A stretch of DNA of 27,374 bases from an uncultured Anaerococcus sp. (GTDB taxonomy: Bacteria > Bacillota > Clostridia > Tissierellales > Peptoniphilaceae), in assembly GCF_943912825.1 (NCBI RefSeq), contig NZ_CALTUX010000027.1, positions 1 to 27,374 on the forward strand. Direction: 5' to 3'. The notes under the pieces were generated by a model. It saw only the letters and a program-made list of their open reading frames with translations, searched no databases and was not told where the DNA came from. The first letter of the stretch is position 1; each line of letters starts with the position of its first letter. Shown one piece after another: positions 7,433 through 14,490 of the stretch. The translations under genes were made by a program, and so were the position numbers.

Positions 7433-7652
7433 TTATATGTTTATTTTTAACTTTATATAAAATAATGTTTAGATATGGTAGAGCTTAGTAGATTAGAATT
7501 TTTTAGAAGGCCGTTTGTTAAAAAAATACCAAATTTTATCAAATCATAATTAATTTATCTGGCGCAGGGTATATATAAAATAGCTAGCTTATAACAAATT
7601 ATGTCTTATGATAGACTTAGATATAAATTTTAATCTAATCCAAGGAGGATTT
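7433..7652. other. Gene-free gap
   Basis: 220 AT-rich bases between the flavodoxin-ferredoxin gene and the 103-codon hypothetical. I see no hairpin terminator and only weak promoter-like words (TATATATAAAAT near 7570). Nothing else is supported. Confidence 0.4.
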
Positions 7653-7964
7653 ATGAAATTATTTGATTTTACAGATAAAGAACAAGATGAAATAAAAAAA
7701 GGACTTGCGACAGCAGAAATAAGTGATAAAGAAGCAGGTCAAAAAATATTGGATTTAGTACCAGAGGAGTGGATTAAGAAAATTCCATTTTTTGTTAGAA
7801 ACCATTCTACAAGTAAGACTATAGAAAGGATCGCAAATGAGTTCCCTGACCTATATGAAGTTGCTAAAAGACCTGGCGACCTTCCAAAAAAGGAGAGGGA
7901 AGAACTAAGGAAGATTATTACAGATATATTTAGGGAAAAGATGGCAAAACATAACATTAAATAG
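7653..7964 (+). CDS. Hypothetical 103-aa acidic/basic helical protein
   Basis: The ATG at 7653 is preceded by CAAGGAGGAT (7641-7650), a near-perfect ribosome site; the in-frame ATG at 7608 lacks one and would place this site inside the gene. The product is soluble and mostly helical, with alternating charged residues (FTDKEQDEIKKGLATAEISD; later KKEREELRKIITDIFREKMA). No Cys, no membrane segment. I do not recognise the family. It stands alone: the 220 bases upstream hold no gene and a terminator follows at 8028. Confidence 0.65.
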   Translation: MKLFDFTDKEQDEIKKGLATAEISDKEAGQKILDLVPEEWIKKIPFFVRNHSTSKTIERIANEFPDLYEVAKRPGDLPKKEREELRKIITDIFREKMAKHNIK

Positions 7965-8027
7965 ATTTACTTTTTAAATTTATAAGATAATAGTTGAATA
8001 TTAAGCCAATAATTATGGAATAAAAAT

Positions 8028-8055
8028 AGCATCTAGATTTTCTGGATGCTTTTTA
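8028..8055 (+). terminator. Rho-independent terminator
   Basis: AGCATCTAG (8028-8036) pairs with CTGGATGCT (8042-8050), 9 bp with one G-U, around a 5-base loop. TTTTAA follows. It ends the unit of the 103-residue hypothetical. Confidence 0.75.
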
Positions 8056-8156
8056 ACTGACTAATTTTACTCTTCTACAACCGTTAGCACAAGGAGCCTA
8101 GAATTTTCCATTTCGTAGGTGCAGGTTATAAGGCTGATAAGCCTCAGACTGTATAC

Positions 8157-8191
8157 AAAGTAGATGAAAAACACAACTTCATCTACTTTTT
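8157..8191 (+). terminator. Hairpin plus T-run just upstream of the transposase fossil
   Basis: AAAGTAGATGAA (8157-8168) pairs perfectly with TTCATCTACTTT (8178-8189) around AAACACAAC, and the right arm runs into TTTTTCT. Such terminators near insertion-sequence ends limit read-through into the transposase. It may mark DNA of the old element rather than a host unit. Confidence 0.6.
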
Positions 8192-8255
8192 CTATGCGAT
8201 AAATCCTTAAATCAAGCCATCTATAGGTATAAATATACGAAAGATGGAGGAAGTT

Positions 8256-9012
8256 ATGATCTATGAAAACGAAAAGAATAATACTGAGCAAGTTCAAATG
8301 GTATCAGTAGAACAACTAGTCCCAAAAGACCACATATTAAGGAAAATAGATAAATACATAGACTTTAACTTCATATACGACCTAGTAGAAGATAAATACT
8401 CACAAACAACAGGTAGACCAAGTATCGACCCAGTAGTCTTAATAAAACTTGTAATCCTACAATACTTCTTCAACATAAATAGTATGAGGCAAACAATAAG
8501 AGAAAAGGAAGAATTGATAAAGAATCATTCTATCCAAAACAATACAAATATGATGAAACAAACGACTGCTAAATATGCCCGGAAAACAAAATCCTTCTCC
8601 ACTCAACAACAAACAGAGAAGGCTATAGAGTATATCAGAGCAAGAAGAGCCTATGTGAAAACTGTCCAAGTCTAAGAAGAGGTACAAGAAGTAAAAGCAA
8701 TGTAAAAGTAATAACCAAACATATCTGTCAAGAATACATAGACAACTGTGAATGGTACAGATTAACCAAAGCTGGAAAATCTGAATACAAGCAAAGAAAA
8801 GAAACAATAAAAGATAATTTTGAAGTGCAAAAGAATACCGTAGCTTCAGATATACTAAAATGATAGGAAAAGCAAAAATGAGTATGAAAGCGGCACTAAT
8901 TTTTGCGTGCTTAAATATGAAAAAACCAACAAAATTTCTAGATAGATTAGAGGGATATGGAGGTGATTTCCCTCCATTTACAAAAACATTCACTCTATTA
9001 TTTGAAAAATAA
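8256..9012 (+). pseudogene. IS1182-family transposase, internally deleted and frameshifted
   Basis: The N-terminal part (from ATG 8256, with GGAGG just upstream) reads VQMVSVEQLVPKDHILRKID and then RPSIDPVVLIKLVILQYFFN...SMRQTIRE, the typical start of IS1182-type DDE transposases. At about 8500 the frame changes and the sequence jumps to the C-terminal zinc-like region: CPENKILLHSTTNREGY, CENC, VKVITKHIC, EWYRLTKAGKSEYKQRKETI. The catalytic core between is missing. There is a nonsense TAA at 8570-8572 and a further frameshift near 8845, after which MIGKAKMSMKAALIFACLNM continues to TAA at 9010. With no catalytic core it cannot transpose. It lies about 150 bases upstream of the first cas promoter. 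Confidence 0.8.
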
Positions 9013-9035
9013 TATATTTTAGAATAAAGATAGAA

Positions 9036-9080
9036 AAAGCGTCGACAGGCCCCGTTTATTAGTGGGTTTGTCAACGCTTT
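9036..9080. repeat. Long imperfect inverted repeat at the right side of the transposase fossil
   Basis: 9036-9052 (AAAGCGTCGACAGGCCC) and 9064-9080 (GGGTTTGTCAACGCTTT) pair over 17 positions with two G-U pairs and one mismatch, loop 11. No T-run follows on the + strand, but on the - strand the hairpin is followed by a run of T (AAAAAGC at 9034-9040 read in reverse), so it could terminate - strand transcription. It may be the insertion-sequence end or a terminator. A smaller repeat, AGATAAC/GTTATCT (9082-9088/9095-9101), lies beside it. Confidence 0.55.
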
Positions 9081-9161
9081 GAGATAACACATAAGTTATC
9101 TTATATAGATTAAATCACAAAAAAATAAAAGAGAAGATGTAAAAGGAAAATTCAATAATAC

Positions 9162-9190
9162 TTGACATTTAAATCTTTTTCAGATATTTT
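9162..9190 (+). promoter_or_regulatory. Upstream cas promoter candidate (P1)
   Basis: TTGACA at 9162-9167, a 17-base spacer, and TATTTT at 9185-9190. The -35 is perfect and the -10 is weak. It lies 39 bases upstream of the stronger promoter P2, giving a tandem arrangement. Confidence 0.45.
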
Positions 9191-9200
9191 ATCAAATGTA

Positions 9201-9229
9201 TTGACATTGTTTGTTAACTGAAGTATAAT
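9201..9229 (+). promoter_or_regulatory. Main cas operon promoter (P2), full consensus
   Basis: TTGACA at 9201-9206, exactly 17 bases, TATAAT at 9224-9229. Both hexamers match the housekeeping consensus, so the unrepressed promoter should be strong. Transcription would start near 9236, leaving a leader of about 170 bases before cas3. Such a strong promoter in front of a defence operon implies a repression mechanism; the palindrome at 9233-9260 and the repeat-like elements at 9263-9325 are candidates. Confidence 0.85.
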
Positions 9230-9232
9230 ATT

Positions 9233-9260
9233 AAATATAAAACATTTATGTTTTATATTT
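9233..9260. promoter_or_regulatory. Perfect 13-bp palindrome over the cas transcription start
   Basis: AAATATAAAACAT (9233-9245) and ATGTTTTATATTT (9248-9260) are exact inverted copies separated by TT. It begins 3 bases after the -10 box, the position of a classic repressor operator. Alternatively it is the two-sided target of the repeat-flanked segment at 9285, because each arm carries the same 11-12 base word. Confidence 0.7.
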
Positions 9261-9262
9261 TA

Positions 9263-9325
9263 CTCGATCATCGAGGGTGATCCTGTTTTATATTTTATAA
9301 TAAGGAATTTCTCGCAAACGCGAGG
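9263..9325 (+). ncRNA. CreR-like mini-CRISPR: two degenerate repeats flanking a promoter-matching spacer
   Basis: Pseudo-repeat 1: stem CTCGA/TCGAG (9263-9267/9271-9275), G, then GTGATCCT (9277-9284), identical to the last 8 bases (the crRNA 5' handle) of the array repeat. Spacer-like segment 9285-9304: GTTTTATATTTTATAATAAG. Pseudo-repeat 2: stem CTCGC/GCGAG with loop AAAC (9311-9324), then GG. The array repeat has stem CCCGC/GCGGG and loop ACAC, so pseudo-repeat 2 differs by a compensated C-G to T-A change. Cas6e cleavage 3' of each stem would release a guide with a correct handle and a 20-base spacer. Its target candidates lie in P2: + strand 9250-9262 (13/13) and - strand 9243 down to 9224 (16/20, covering the -10). 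This fits the Cas-regulating RNA (CreR) class; function is inferred. Confidence 0.65.
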
Positions 9326-9355
9326 GTATTTTTAAAACCTCTCTCAATAAGCACG

Positions 9356-9380
9356 AAAACAGGATTACGCCTTTAGGCGT
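9356..9380 (+). promoter_or_regulatory. Anti-guide segment and inverted repeat-like hairpin before cas3
   Basis: AAAACAGGATTAC (9356-9368) is complementary, with one G-U pair, to GTGATCCTGTTTT (9277-9289), which is the whole handle plus the first 5 spacer bases of the CreR-like element. It is immediately followed and overlapped by the hairpin ACGCC-TTTA-GGCGT (9367-9380). Read on the - strand this is again a 5-bp stem with a 4-base loop followed by AATCCTGTTTT, so it resembles a third pseudo-repeat in inverted orientation. It could sequester the guide in long transcripts. The pairing is seen; its role is inference. Confidence 0.45.
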
Positions 9381-9405
9381 TTAGAATTATTTGTAGGTAA
9401 AAATT

Positions 9406-12144
9406 ATGGATTATAAGAAATTATGGGCTAAGAAAAAACGCATTGACGATCAATTTTATTGGTTGCCGCTTTATATTCATCTTAAAGAAACTGGATTAAT
9501 TGCAGGAGCCTTGTGGGACCATTGGTTAAGTGCTGGCGTTAAGGATATGATATCGAAAATACTTACAGAAAAATATAGTGTAGATGAAGATTATGGCAAG
9601 AAGTTAGCCATGTTTTTGGGGTCAACGCACGATCTAGGCAAAATTTCTGCAAGTTTCGCATTTAAGAAAACCTTTCCGATAGATGATTCTTTGGATGAAT
9701 TTATTTTTGATCTATTAAGTGAGGGTGGCTTTTTTTATGATGGCAGAGATTATGGTAATCTCAGGCATAATTACTTAAGTGAATATATTTTATATAAGTT
9801 TGGTGTTAATTCTACTCTTGCTTGTCTTGCTGGTGCTCATCATGGTAGACCAATGTCTGAAAAGACAAAAAATCTTGGAACTAAGTATATTGAAGAAATC
9901 TATCAGACTAACGACCCTAATAGTAAAACTTATGAGGAACGGGAAAATTTACATAAGTATTTTTTTGAGACAGCACTTAAAGATAGTGGAATAAATGATG
10001 TTTCGAATTTGTTTATATTACCCCAAAACATTCAAGTGATTTTTTCGGGTCTTTTGATTTTTTCGGACTGGTTGACTAGCAATGAAACTTACTTTCCCCT
10101 AATTAAGGAAGATGAACAGGCGGGTGTTGACGAGAGAATTGAACAGGGATTACGTAAATGGTTATACGAAAAAAATCCTACTTGGAAGCCTTGCGAGATT
10201 TATTATCCTGAAACTTTTGAAAAAAGATTTAATAACAAACCAAGATATGATCAAGATATTGTTGGAGAAATAGCTTCTAATATCTCTGAACCAGGCATAA
10301 TAATTTATGAGGCAATGACAGGTTCTGGAAAAACTGAAGCAGCCCTTATGATGGCTGAAATATTGGCGAACAAGGCTAAAAGGGGTGGCCTATATTTTGC
10401 ACTCCCAAGTCAAGCTACATCTAATGCTATATTTTCGAGGATGAAAAAATGGTTGAATAATTTATCTAAACTTGATAAGACAAAGAAAGCCATAAGGTTA
10501 ATACATGGCAAGGCCTACCTTAATAGCGAGTATGAGTCGCTTAAGGAGTCGGAAAATATCTTTGATGGTGAAGGAGGAGTAGGAGTTAATAGTTACTTTG
10601 CTGGAAGAAAGTTATCGATACTTGATGATTTTACTATAGGAACTATTGATCAGTTACTGCTTTTAGCTTTAAAACAAAAACACCTAATGTTAAAGCACTT
10701 AGGCCTAGCAAATAAGGTTGTTATAATTGATGAAGTTCATTCTTATGATTCCTATATGAGTGTTTACTTGGAAGAAGCAATAAAATGGCTTAGTTCCTAT
10801 AAGGTTCCAATCATAATCTTATCTGCAACCCTCCCGATATCTAAACGAAATAGTTTGATAAAAGCCTATGTCCAAGGTCAAGACAAAGTACATGATTTTA
10901 TATACCCTAAAGATTTTGAAAAAAATTATTCATATCCTCTTTTAACATATTCTGATGGGAAAAATATTAAGCAATTTACCGATTTTGAGAAAAATAAAGA
11001 TAAAACCATTGAATTAATTAAATTTAATAAGAATGAATCTGATTTGGTTATTGAAAAAATAAAAGGAATATCAGAGGATGGGGGGATATTTGGAATTATA
11101 GTGAATACAGTTAGGAAAAGCCAAGAACTTGCTAAAAAATGTATTGATCTTTTTGGAGATGAGAATGTAGAGCTTCTACATTCGGCTTTTATCGCTGAGG
11201 ATAGGTATAAAAAAGAAAGCAGCCTAATGAAAATTGTTGGAAAAAGTGCAAATAGGCCTAAGTTTAAAATTCTCATAGGGACTCAGGTTATGGAACAATC
11301 GCTGGATATTGATTTTGATGTATTATTTACAGAACTTGCTCCTATAGATTTGTTAATACAAAGAATAGGTAGACTTCATAGACATGAGGAAAATGATAGA
11401 CACAGACCCGGTAATTTTAAAAATCCAAAATGCTATGTTTTATCTTGTTCTTCATACGAATTTGATAAGGGTTCTACTTATGTTTATAGTCCATATATAT
11501 TAATGAGAACTGAATATTATTTACCAAGTGACCTTAAATTACCTAAAGATTTACCTAAGTTAATTAATCAAGTCTATTGTGATGAAGATTTAATGCTTGA
11601 ACAAGATGACATGATCAATTATATGACTTATAAGAAAGATTATGAAGATAAATTGAAAAATAAAAAAGATAAGGCCAGAGTTTATAGGATTTCAGATCCA
11701 AAGCATACTATAAAGGAAAGAAATAATATAAAAGAATGGATTGTAAATCCTAAAGCAGATGCTGAGATATCTGATATTAAAGCATCAGCTCAAGTGCGTG
11801 ACAGCTCTGATAGTATAGAATTGATATGCTTAAAGAAAATTGGCGATGGTTATGGATTAATTGATAGTGATAAAAAAATAGAAAACATTGATGAAGCCCT
11901 TTCTAGGAAAATTGCTAATCAAACCATAAGACTTCCACTTGCGGTAGCAAATACTAATTCTATAGATAAAATAATTAGAAATTTAGAGATGACTTATATA
12001 AAAAAGTTAAAAGAATGGGATAACCATAAGTGGCTTAAAAATAATTTGGCAATAATCTTTGATGAAAATCTAAAATATAAAATGGAAGATTATATTTTAA
12101 CATATGATAAAAAATTAGGATTAATTTATGAAAGAAAGGAGTAA
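9406..12144 (+). CDS. cas3: Cas3, HD nuclease and superfamily-2 helicase of type I-E CRISPR
   Basis: 912 residues, normal for a full-length I-E Cas3. The N-terminal HD nuclease has STHDLGK (His75-Asp76) and GAHHGRP (about 145-151). The helicase has Walker A MTGSGKT (304-310), the DEVH box (442-445), SAT (473-475) and QRIGRLHR (652-659). Cas3 is recruited by Cascade after R-loop formation, nicks the displaced strand and degrades DNA 3' to 5' with ATP. No motif residue looks damaged. The ribosome site is modest (GTAGG at 9393-9397). It is the first gene of the operon, preceded by a 170-base structured leader with repeat-like hairpins, and ends 2 bases before cas8e. Confidence 0.97.
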   Translation: MDYKKLWAKKKRIDDQFYWLPLYIHLKETGLIAGALWDHWLSAGVKDMISKILTEKYSVDEDYGKKLAMFLGSTHDLGKISASFAFKKTFPIDDSLDEFIFDLLSEGGFFYDGRDYGNLRHNYLSEYILYKFGVNSTLACLAGAHHGRPMSEKTKNLGTKYIEEIYQTNDPNSKTYEERENLHKYFFETALKDSGINDVSNLFILPQNIQVIFSGLLIFSDWLTSNETYFPLIKEDEQAGVDERIEQGLRKWLYEKNPTWKPCEIYYPETFEKRFNNKPRYDQDIVGEIASNISEPGIIIYEAMTGSGKTEAALMMAEILANKAKRGGLYFALPSQATSNAIFSRMKKWLNNLSKLDKTKKAIRLIHGKAYLNSEYESLKESENIFDGEGGVGVNSYFAGRKLSILDDFTIGTIDQLLLLALKQKHLMLKHLGLANKVVIIDEVHSYDSYMSVYLEEAIKWLSSYKVPIIILSATLPISKRNSLIKAYVQGQDKVHDFIYPKDFEKNYSYPLLTYSDGKNIKQFTDFEKNKDKTIELIKFNKNESDLVIEKIKGISEDGGIFGIIVNTVRKSQELAKKCIDLFGDENVELLHSAFIAEDRYKKESSLMKIVGKSANRPKFKILIGTQVMEQSLDIDFDVLFTELAPIDLLIQRIGRLHRHEENDRHRPGNFKNPKCYVLSCSSYEFDKGSTYVYSPYILMRTEYYLPSDLKLPKDLPKLINQVYCDEDLMLEQDDMINYMTYKKDYEDKLKNKKDKARVYRISDPKHTIKERNNIKEWIVNPKADAEISDIKASAQVRDSSDSIELICLKKIGDGYGLIDSDKKIENIDEALSRKIANQTIRLPLAVANTNSIDKIIRNLEMTYIKKLKEWDNHKWLKNNLAIIFDENLKYKMEDYILTYDKKLGLIYERKE

Positions 12145-12146
12145 AT

Positions 12147-13901
12147 ATGGGAAGGTTTAATCTAATTGATGATCCTTGGATAGAGGTTTTATTAGATAAG
12201 AAGGGATCTAGAAAGTTAGTAAGTCTTAGACAAATATTTGAGAATTCTGCAGATTATATTGATATTTGTGGAGATATGCATATTCAAGATTTTGCTGTAA
12301 TGAGGCTGGTTTTAGCTATTATGCATGCAGTATTTTCAAGATATGATGCAGATGGAGATCCTTATGAATATCTAAAAATAAGTGATAAGATGCAGCAACT
12401 AGAAAAAGTAGATGAAGATAATTATGAAAGTTATAAGGATGATTTATTAGATACTTGGGAAAATATTTGGAAGATTGGAAAATTTCATCAAATAATAATA
12501 GATTATCTGGAATGTTGGAAGGATAGTTTTTATCTTTATGATGATAAAAGACCCTTTTATCAAGTGACAGATGAATATATGAGTCTAGACAAAATAAAGG
12601 GTAAAACTATTGGACAGATATCAGGAAAAAATATTAATAGAACTATAACTGAGTCGGATAATAAAGTTGCATTATTTGCGCCAAAGTCAGCAAATGAAAA
12701 TAATAAAGAAATTTTGACAGATGATGAAATTGCTAGATGGCTAATAACTTTTCAGTCTTATACAGGTTTAGCAGATAAGACAGTTTATGGTAAAGAAAAA
12801 TATAAGCGCCGCAATTCAAAAGGTTGGCTTTATGACTTAGGAGCAATATTTTTTAAGGGATCAAATCTTTTTGAGACTTTGATGTTAAATTTTGTGATAT
12901 ATAACAAGTCATCCGACGAATACACTTATAATATCCAAAAACCAGCTTGGGAATTGACCGATGATGAACTAATTAATTTTTACCTTGACTTTGAAAAAAA
13001 TATTGATAATATAGCTGGTCTTTATACCGCTTACTCTAGAGCGCTTTTTATAGATCCTAATCATAAACAAGAAGAGCCTTTTTCTATGAAATTAATCAAA
13101 CTTCCAGAAGTTAATCATGCCGATAATTTTCTAGAGCCAATGACATTATTTAAATATAACAATACTGGAGAAAATAAAGGACAATTCACTCCGAAAAAAC
13201 ATCCGGCAAATCAATCTATGTGGAGATACTTTGGACAAATTAAAATGTCATACGAAAATTACGAATTTGAAAATAAAGATGCAAGATATAGAAAACCAGG
13301 AATTATTGACTGGTTTGATGAGGTTTCTGAAATAGTAGATCTGGAAAAAATATCTTTAGTAGCCTTAAGCCTAGAAGATGATGGCAATGCTACTTCTTGG
13401 GTTCCAATAAATGAAATATATGACAGGATGAATATGAATATTGATGTATTTATAGATGACCTTGGAGGGGGATGGATATTTAGAATTAATAAAATGGTTG
13501 ACTACACTAAAAAAATAGTAGGAGGCATATACGGAGGATTCCTTAAAGATATTGAGGCAATTAGAAATCTGAAAAAGAGTGATTTTGCAAAAAACAAGGT
13601 TGAGCAAATGTACGCTATAATTGATAAACCTTTTAGAGATATGATAGAAGCAATTAATAAAGAAGATTCAATGATAGATACCGAGATGAAATGGAAGAGT
13701 GATTTGAATCATTTAATATATAGAGAAGCGAAAAAAATATTTGAAGAAGCTGGAGCAAGTGATTACACTATGAAACAAATCGTAAGCAAAGATAAGGATG
13801 GTAAAGAGAAGAAAGAGCCAGCAAATATAGCCACAGCCTTTAACAAGCTTTGTGCAATATTGTATAAATATGGAAAGGAGGAAGACGATGGAAAGAAATA
13901 G
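12147..13901 (+). CDS. cas8e: Cas8e (CasA/Cse1), large subunit of Cascade
   Basis: 584 residues. It opens FNLIDDPWIEVLLDKKG, the family signature FNLxxxPWIPV-type start, and continues VSLRQIFENS...HIQDFAVMRLVLAIMHAVF. The central part includes the segment MWRYFGQIKM. Cas8e reads the PAM, anchors the crRNA 5' handle and recruits Cas3. Length is slightly above that of E. coli Cse1. AAAGGAG at 12136-12142, within the end of cas3, is the ribosome site, so translation is probably coupled. The C-terminal 14 bases overlap cse2. Confidence 0.95.
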   Translation: MGRFNLIDDPWIEVLLDKKGSRKLVSLRQIFENSADYIDICGDMHIQDFAVMRLVLAIMHAVFSRYDADGDPYEYLKISDKMQQLEKVDEDNYESYKDDLLDTWENIWKIGKFHQIIIDYLECWKDSFYLYDDKRPFYQVTDEYMSLDKIKGKTIGQISGKNINRTITESDNKVALFAPKSANENNKEILTDDEIARWLITFQSYTGLADKTVYGKEKYKRRNSKGWLYDLGAIFFKGSNLFETLMLNFVIYNKSSDEYTYNIQKPAWELTDDELINFYLDFEKNIDNIAGLYTAYSRALFIDPNHKQEEPFSMKLIKLPEVNHADNFLEPMTLFKYNNTGENKGQFTPKKHPANQSMWRYFGQIKMSYENYEFENKDARYRKPGIIDWFDEVSEIVDLEKISLVALSLEDDGNATSWVPINEIYDRMNMNIDVFIDDLGGGWIFRINKMVDYTKKIVGGIYGGFLKDIEAIRNLKKSDFAKNKVEQMYAIIDKPFRDMIEAINKEDSMIDTEMKWKSDLNHLIYREAKKIFEEAGASDYTMKQIVSKDKDGKEKKEPANIATAFNKLCAILYKYGKEEDDGKK

Positions 13902-14490
13902 TATATATAATGTGAGTAAAAAGATAATAATATACTTAAACGAAACGAGGAAAAATCCATCAACTAAGGCAATTTTAGCAAATTTAAGAAATTCTTCTAA
14001 TAGACCTATTGGAGAAAATATTGAATCGTTGGCTTTTATATTTTCGATGGTGCCAGAAGATGAGCTTGGGATAAGTTATAAGCTAAATTCCTTTGAAGAT
14101 ACGCTATTGACAGTGTTGCAACTATATGCCTTATATCAACAAGGAAAAGATGAACAGGTGATATTTAATGAAGAAGGTCAAAGTAAAAGTTTTGGAATGA
14201 GTCTTAAGTCAATTAAAACATCTGAAAAAGATGAAAGTAACTCCACAGATCTTAGGTTTAATGCTTTGATAAGTGCAAGTGATTTTATTGAGTTAAAACA
14301 CCATTTAAGACAACTAATAAAAATTTTGCGTTCAAAAACAGATGATAAAGTTGATTTTCCGACCCTCTCTAAAGATTTATTCGAATATAAAAAATATAAT
14401 AGCAAGGATTCAATCAGGATAAAATGGGCAAGAGATTATTATAGAATAAATAAAAATGAAAATAACAAAGGAGAAAATGATGAAAAATAG
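13888..14490 (+). CDS. cse2: Cse2 (CasB, Cas11), small subunit of Cascade
   Basis: The ATG at 13888 (MERNSIYNVSKKIIIYLNET) is chosen because AAAGGAGG at 13874-13881 lies 6 bases upstream; the in-frame ATG at 13852 would read from inside cas8e. 200 residues, all-helical and basic at the C-terminus (IRIKWARDYYRIN). Two copies form the belly of Cascade and stabilise the R-loop. The assignment rests on position between cas8e and cas7e, size, and the family features ALR-like N-terminus and W-x-R-x-Y near the end (KWARDYYR). It overlaps cas8e by 14 bases and cas7e by 11. Confidence 0.92.
   Translation: MERNSIYNVSKKIIIYLNETRKNPSTKAILANLRNSSNRPIGENIESLAFIFSMVPEDELGISYKLNSFEDTLLTVLQLYALYQQGKDEQVIFNEEGQSKSFGMSLKSIKTSEKDESNSTDLRFNALISASDFIELKHHLRQLIKILRSKTDDKVDFPTLSKDLFEYKKYNSKDSIRIKWARDYYRINKNENNKGENDEK

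Noticed and set aside
8067..8297. 76-codon ORF on the - strand
   Set aside because: It runs across a terminator hairpin and the transposase start, has no ribosome site and an unlikely composition.
8457..9092. 211-codon ORF on the - strand
   Set aside because: It is antisense to the IS1182 transposase fossil, whose three + strand segments show clear family motifs; the reverse product is a Cys/Leu/Phe-rich shadow.
9296..9301. TATAAT inside the spacer-like segment as another cas promoter
   Set aside because: No -35 lies 16-18 bases upstream (GAGGGT there), and it falls within the repeat-flanked element better explained as guide sequence.
9263..9325. Leader hairpins as plain relics of an old CRISPR array
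   Set aside because: Relic repeats at the right end of the array lose their stems, whereas these keep paired stems and one keeps an exact handle; the spacer is 20, not 32 bases, and matches the local promoter. Not excluded, but less likely.
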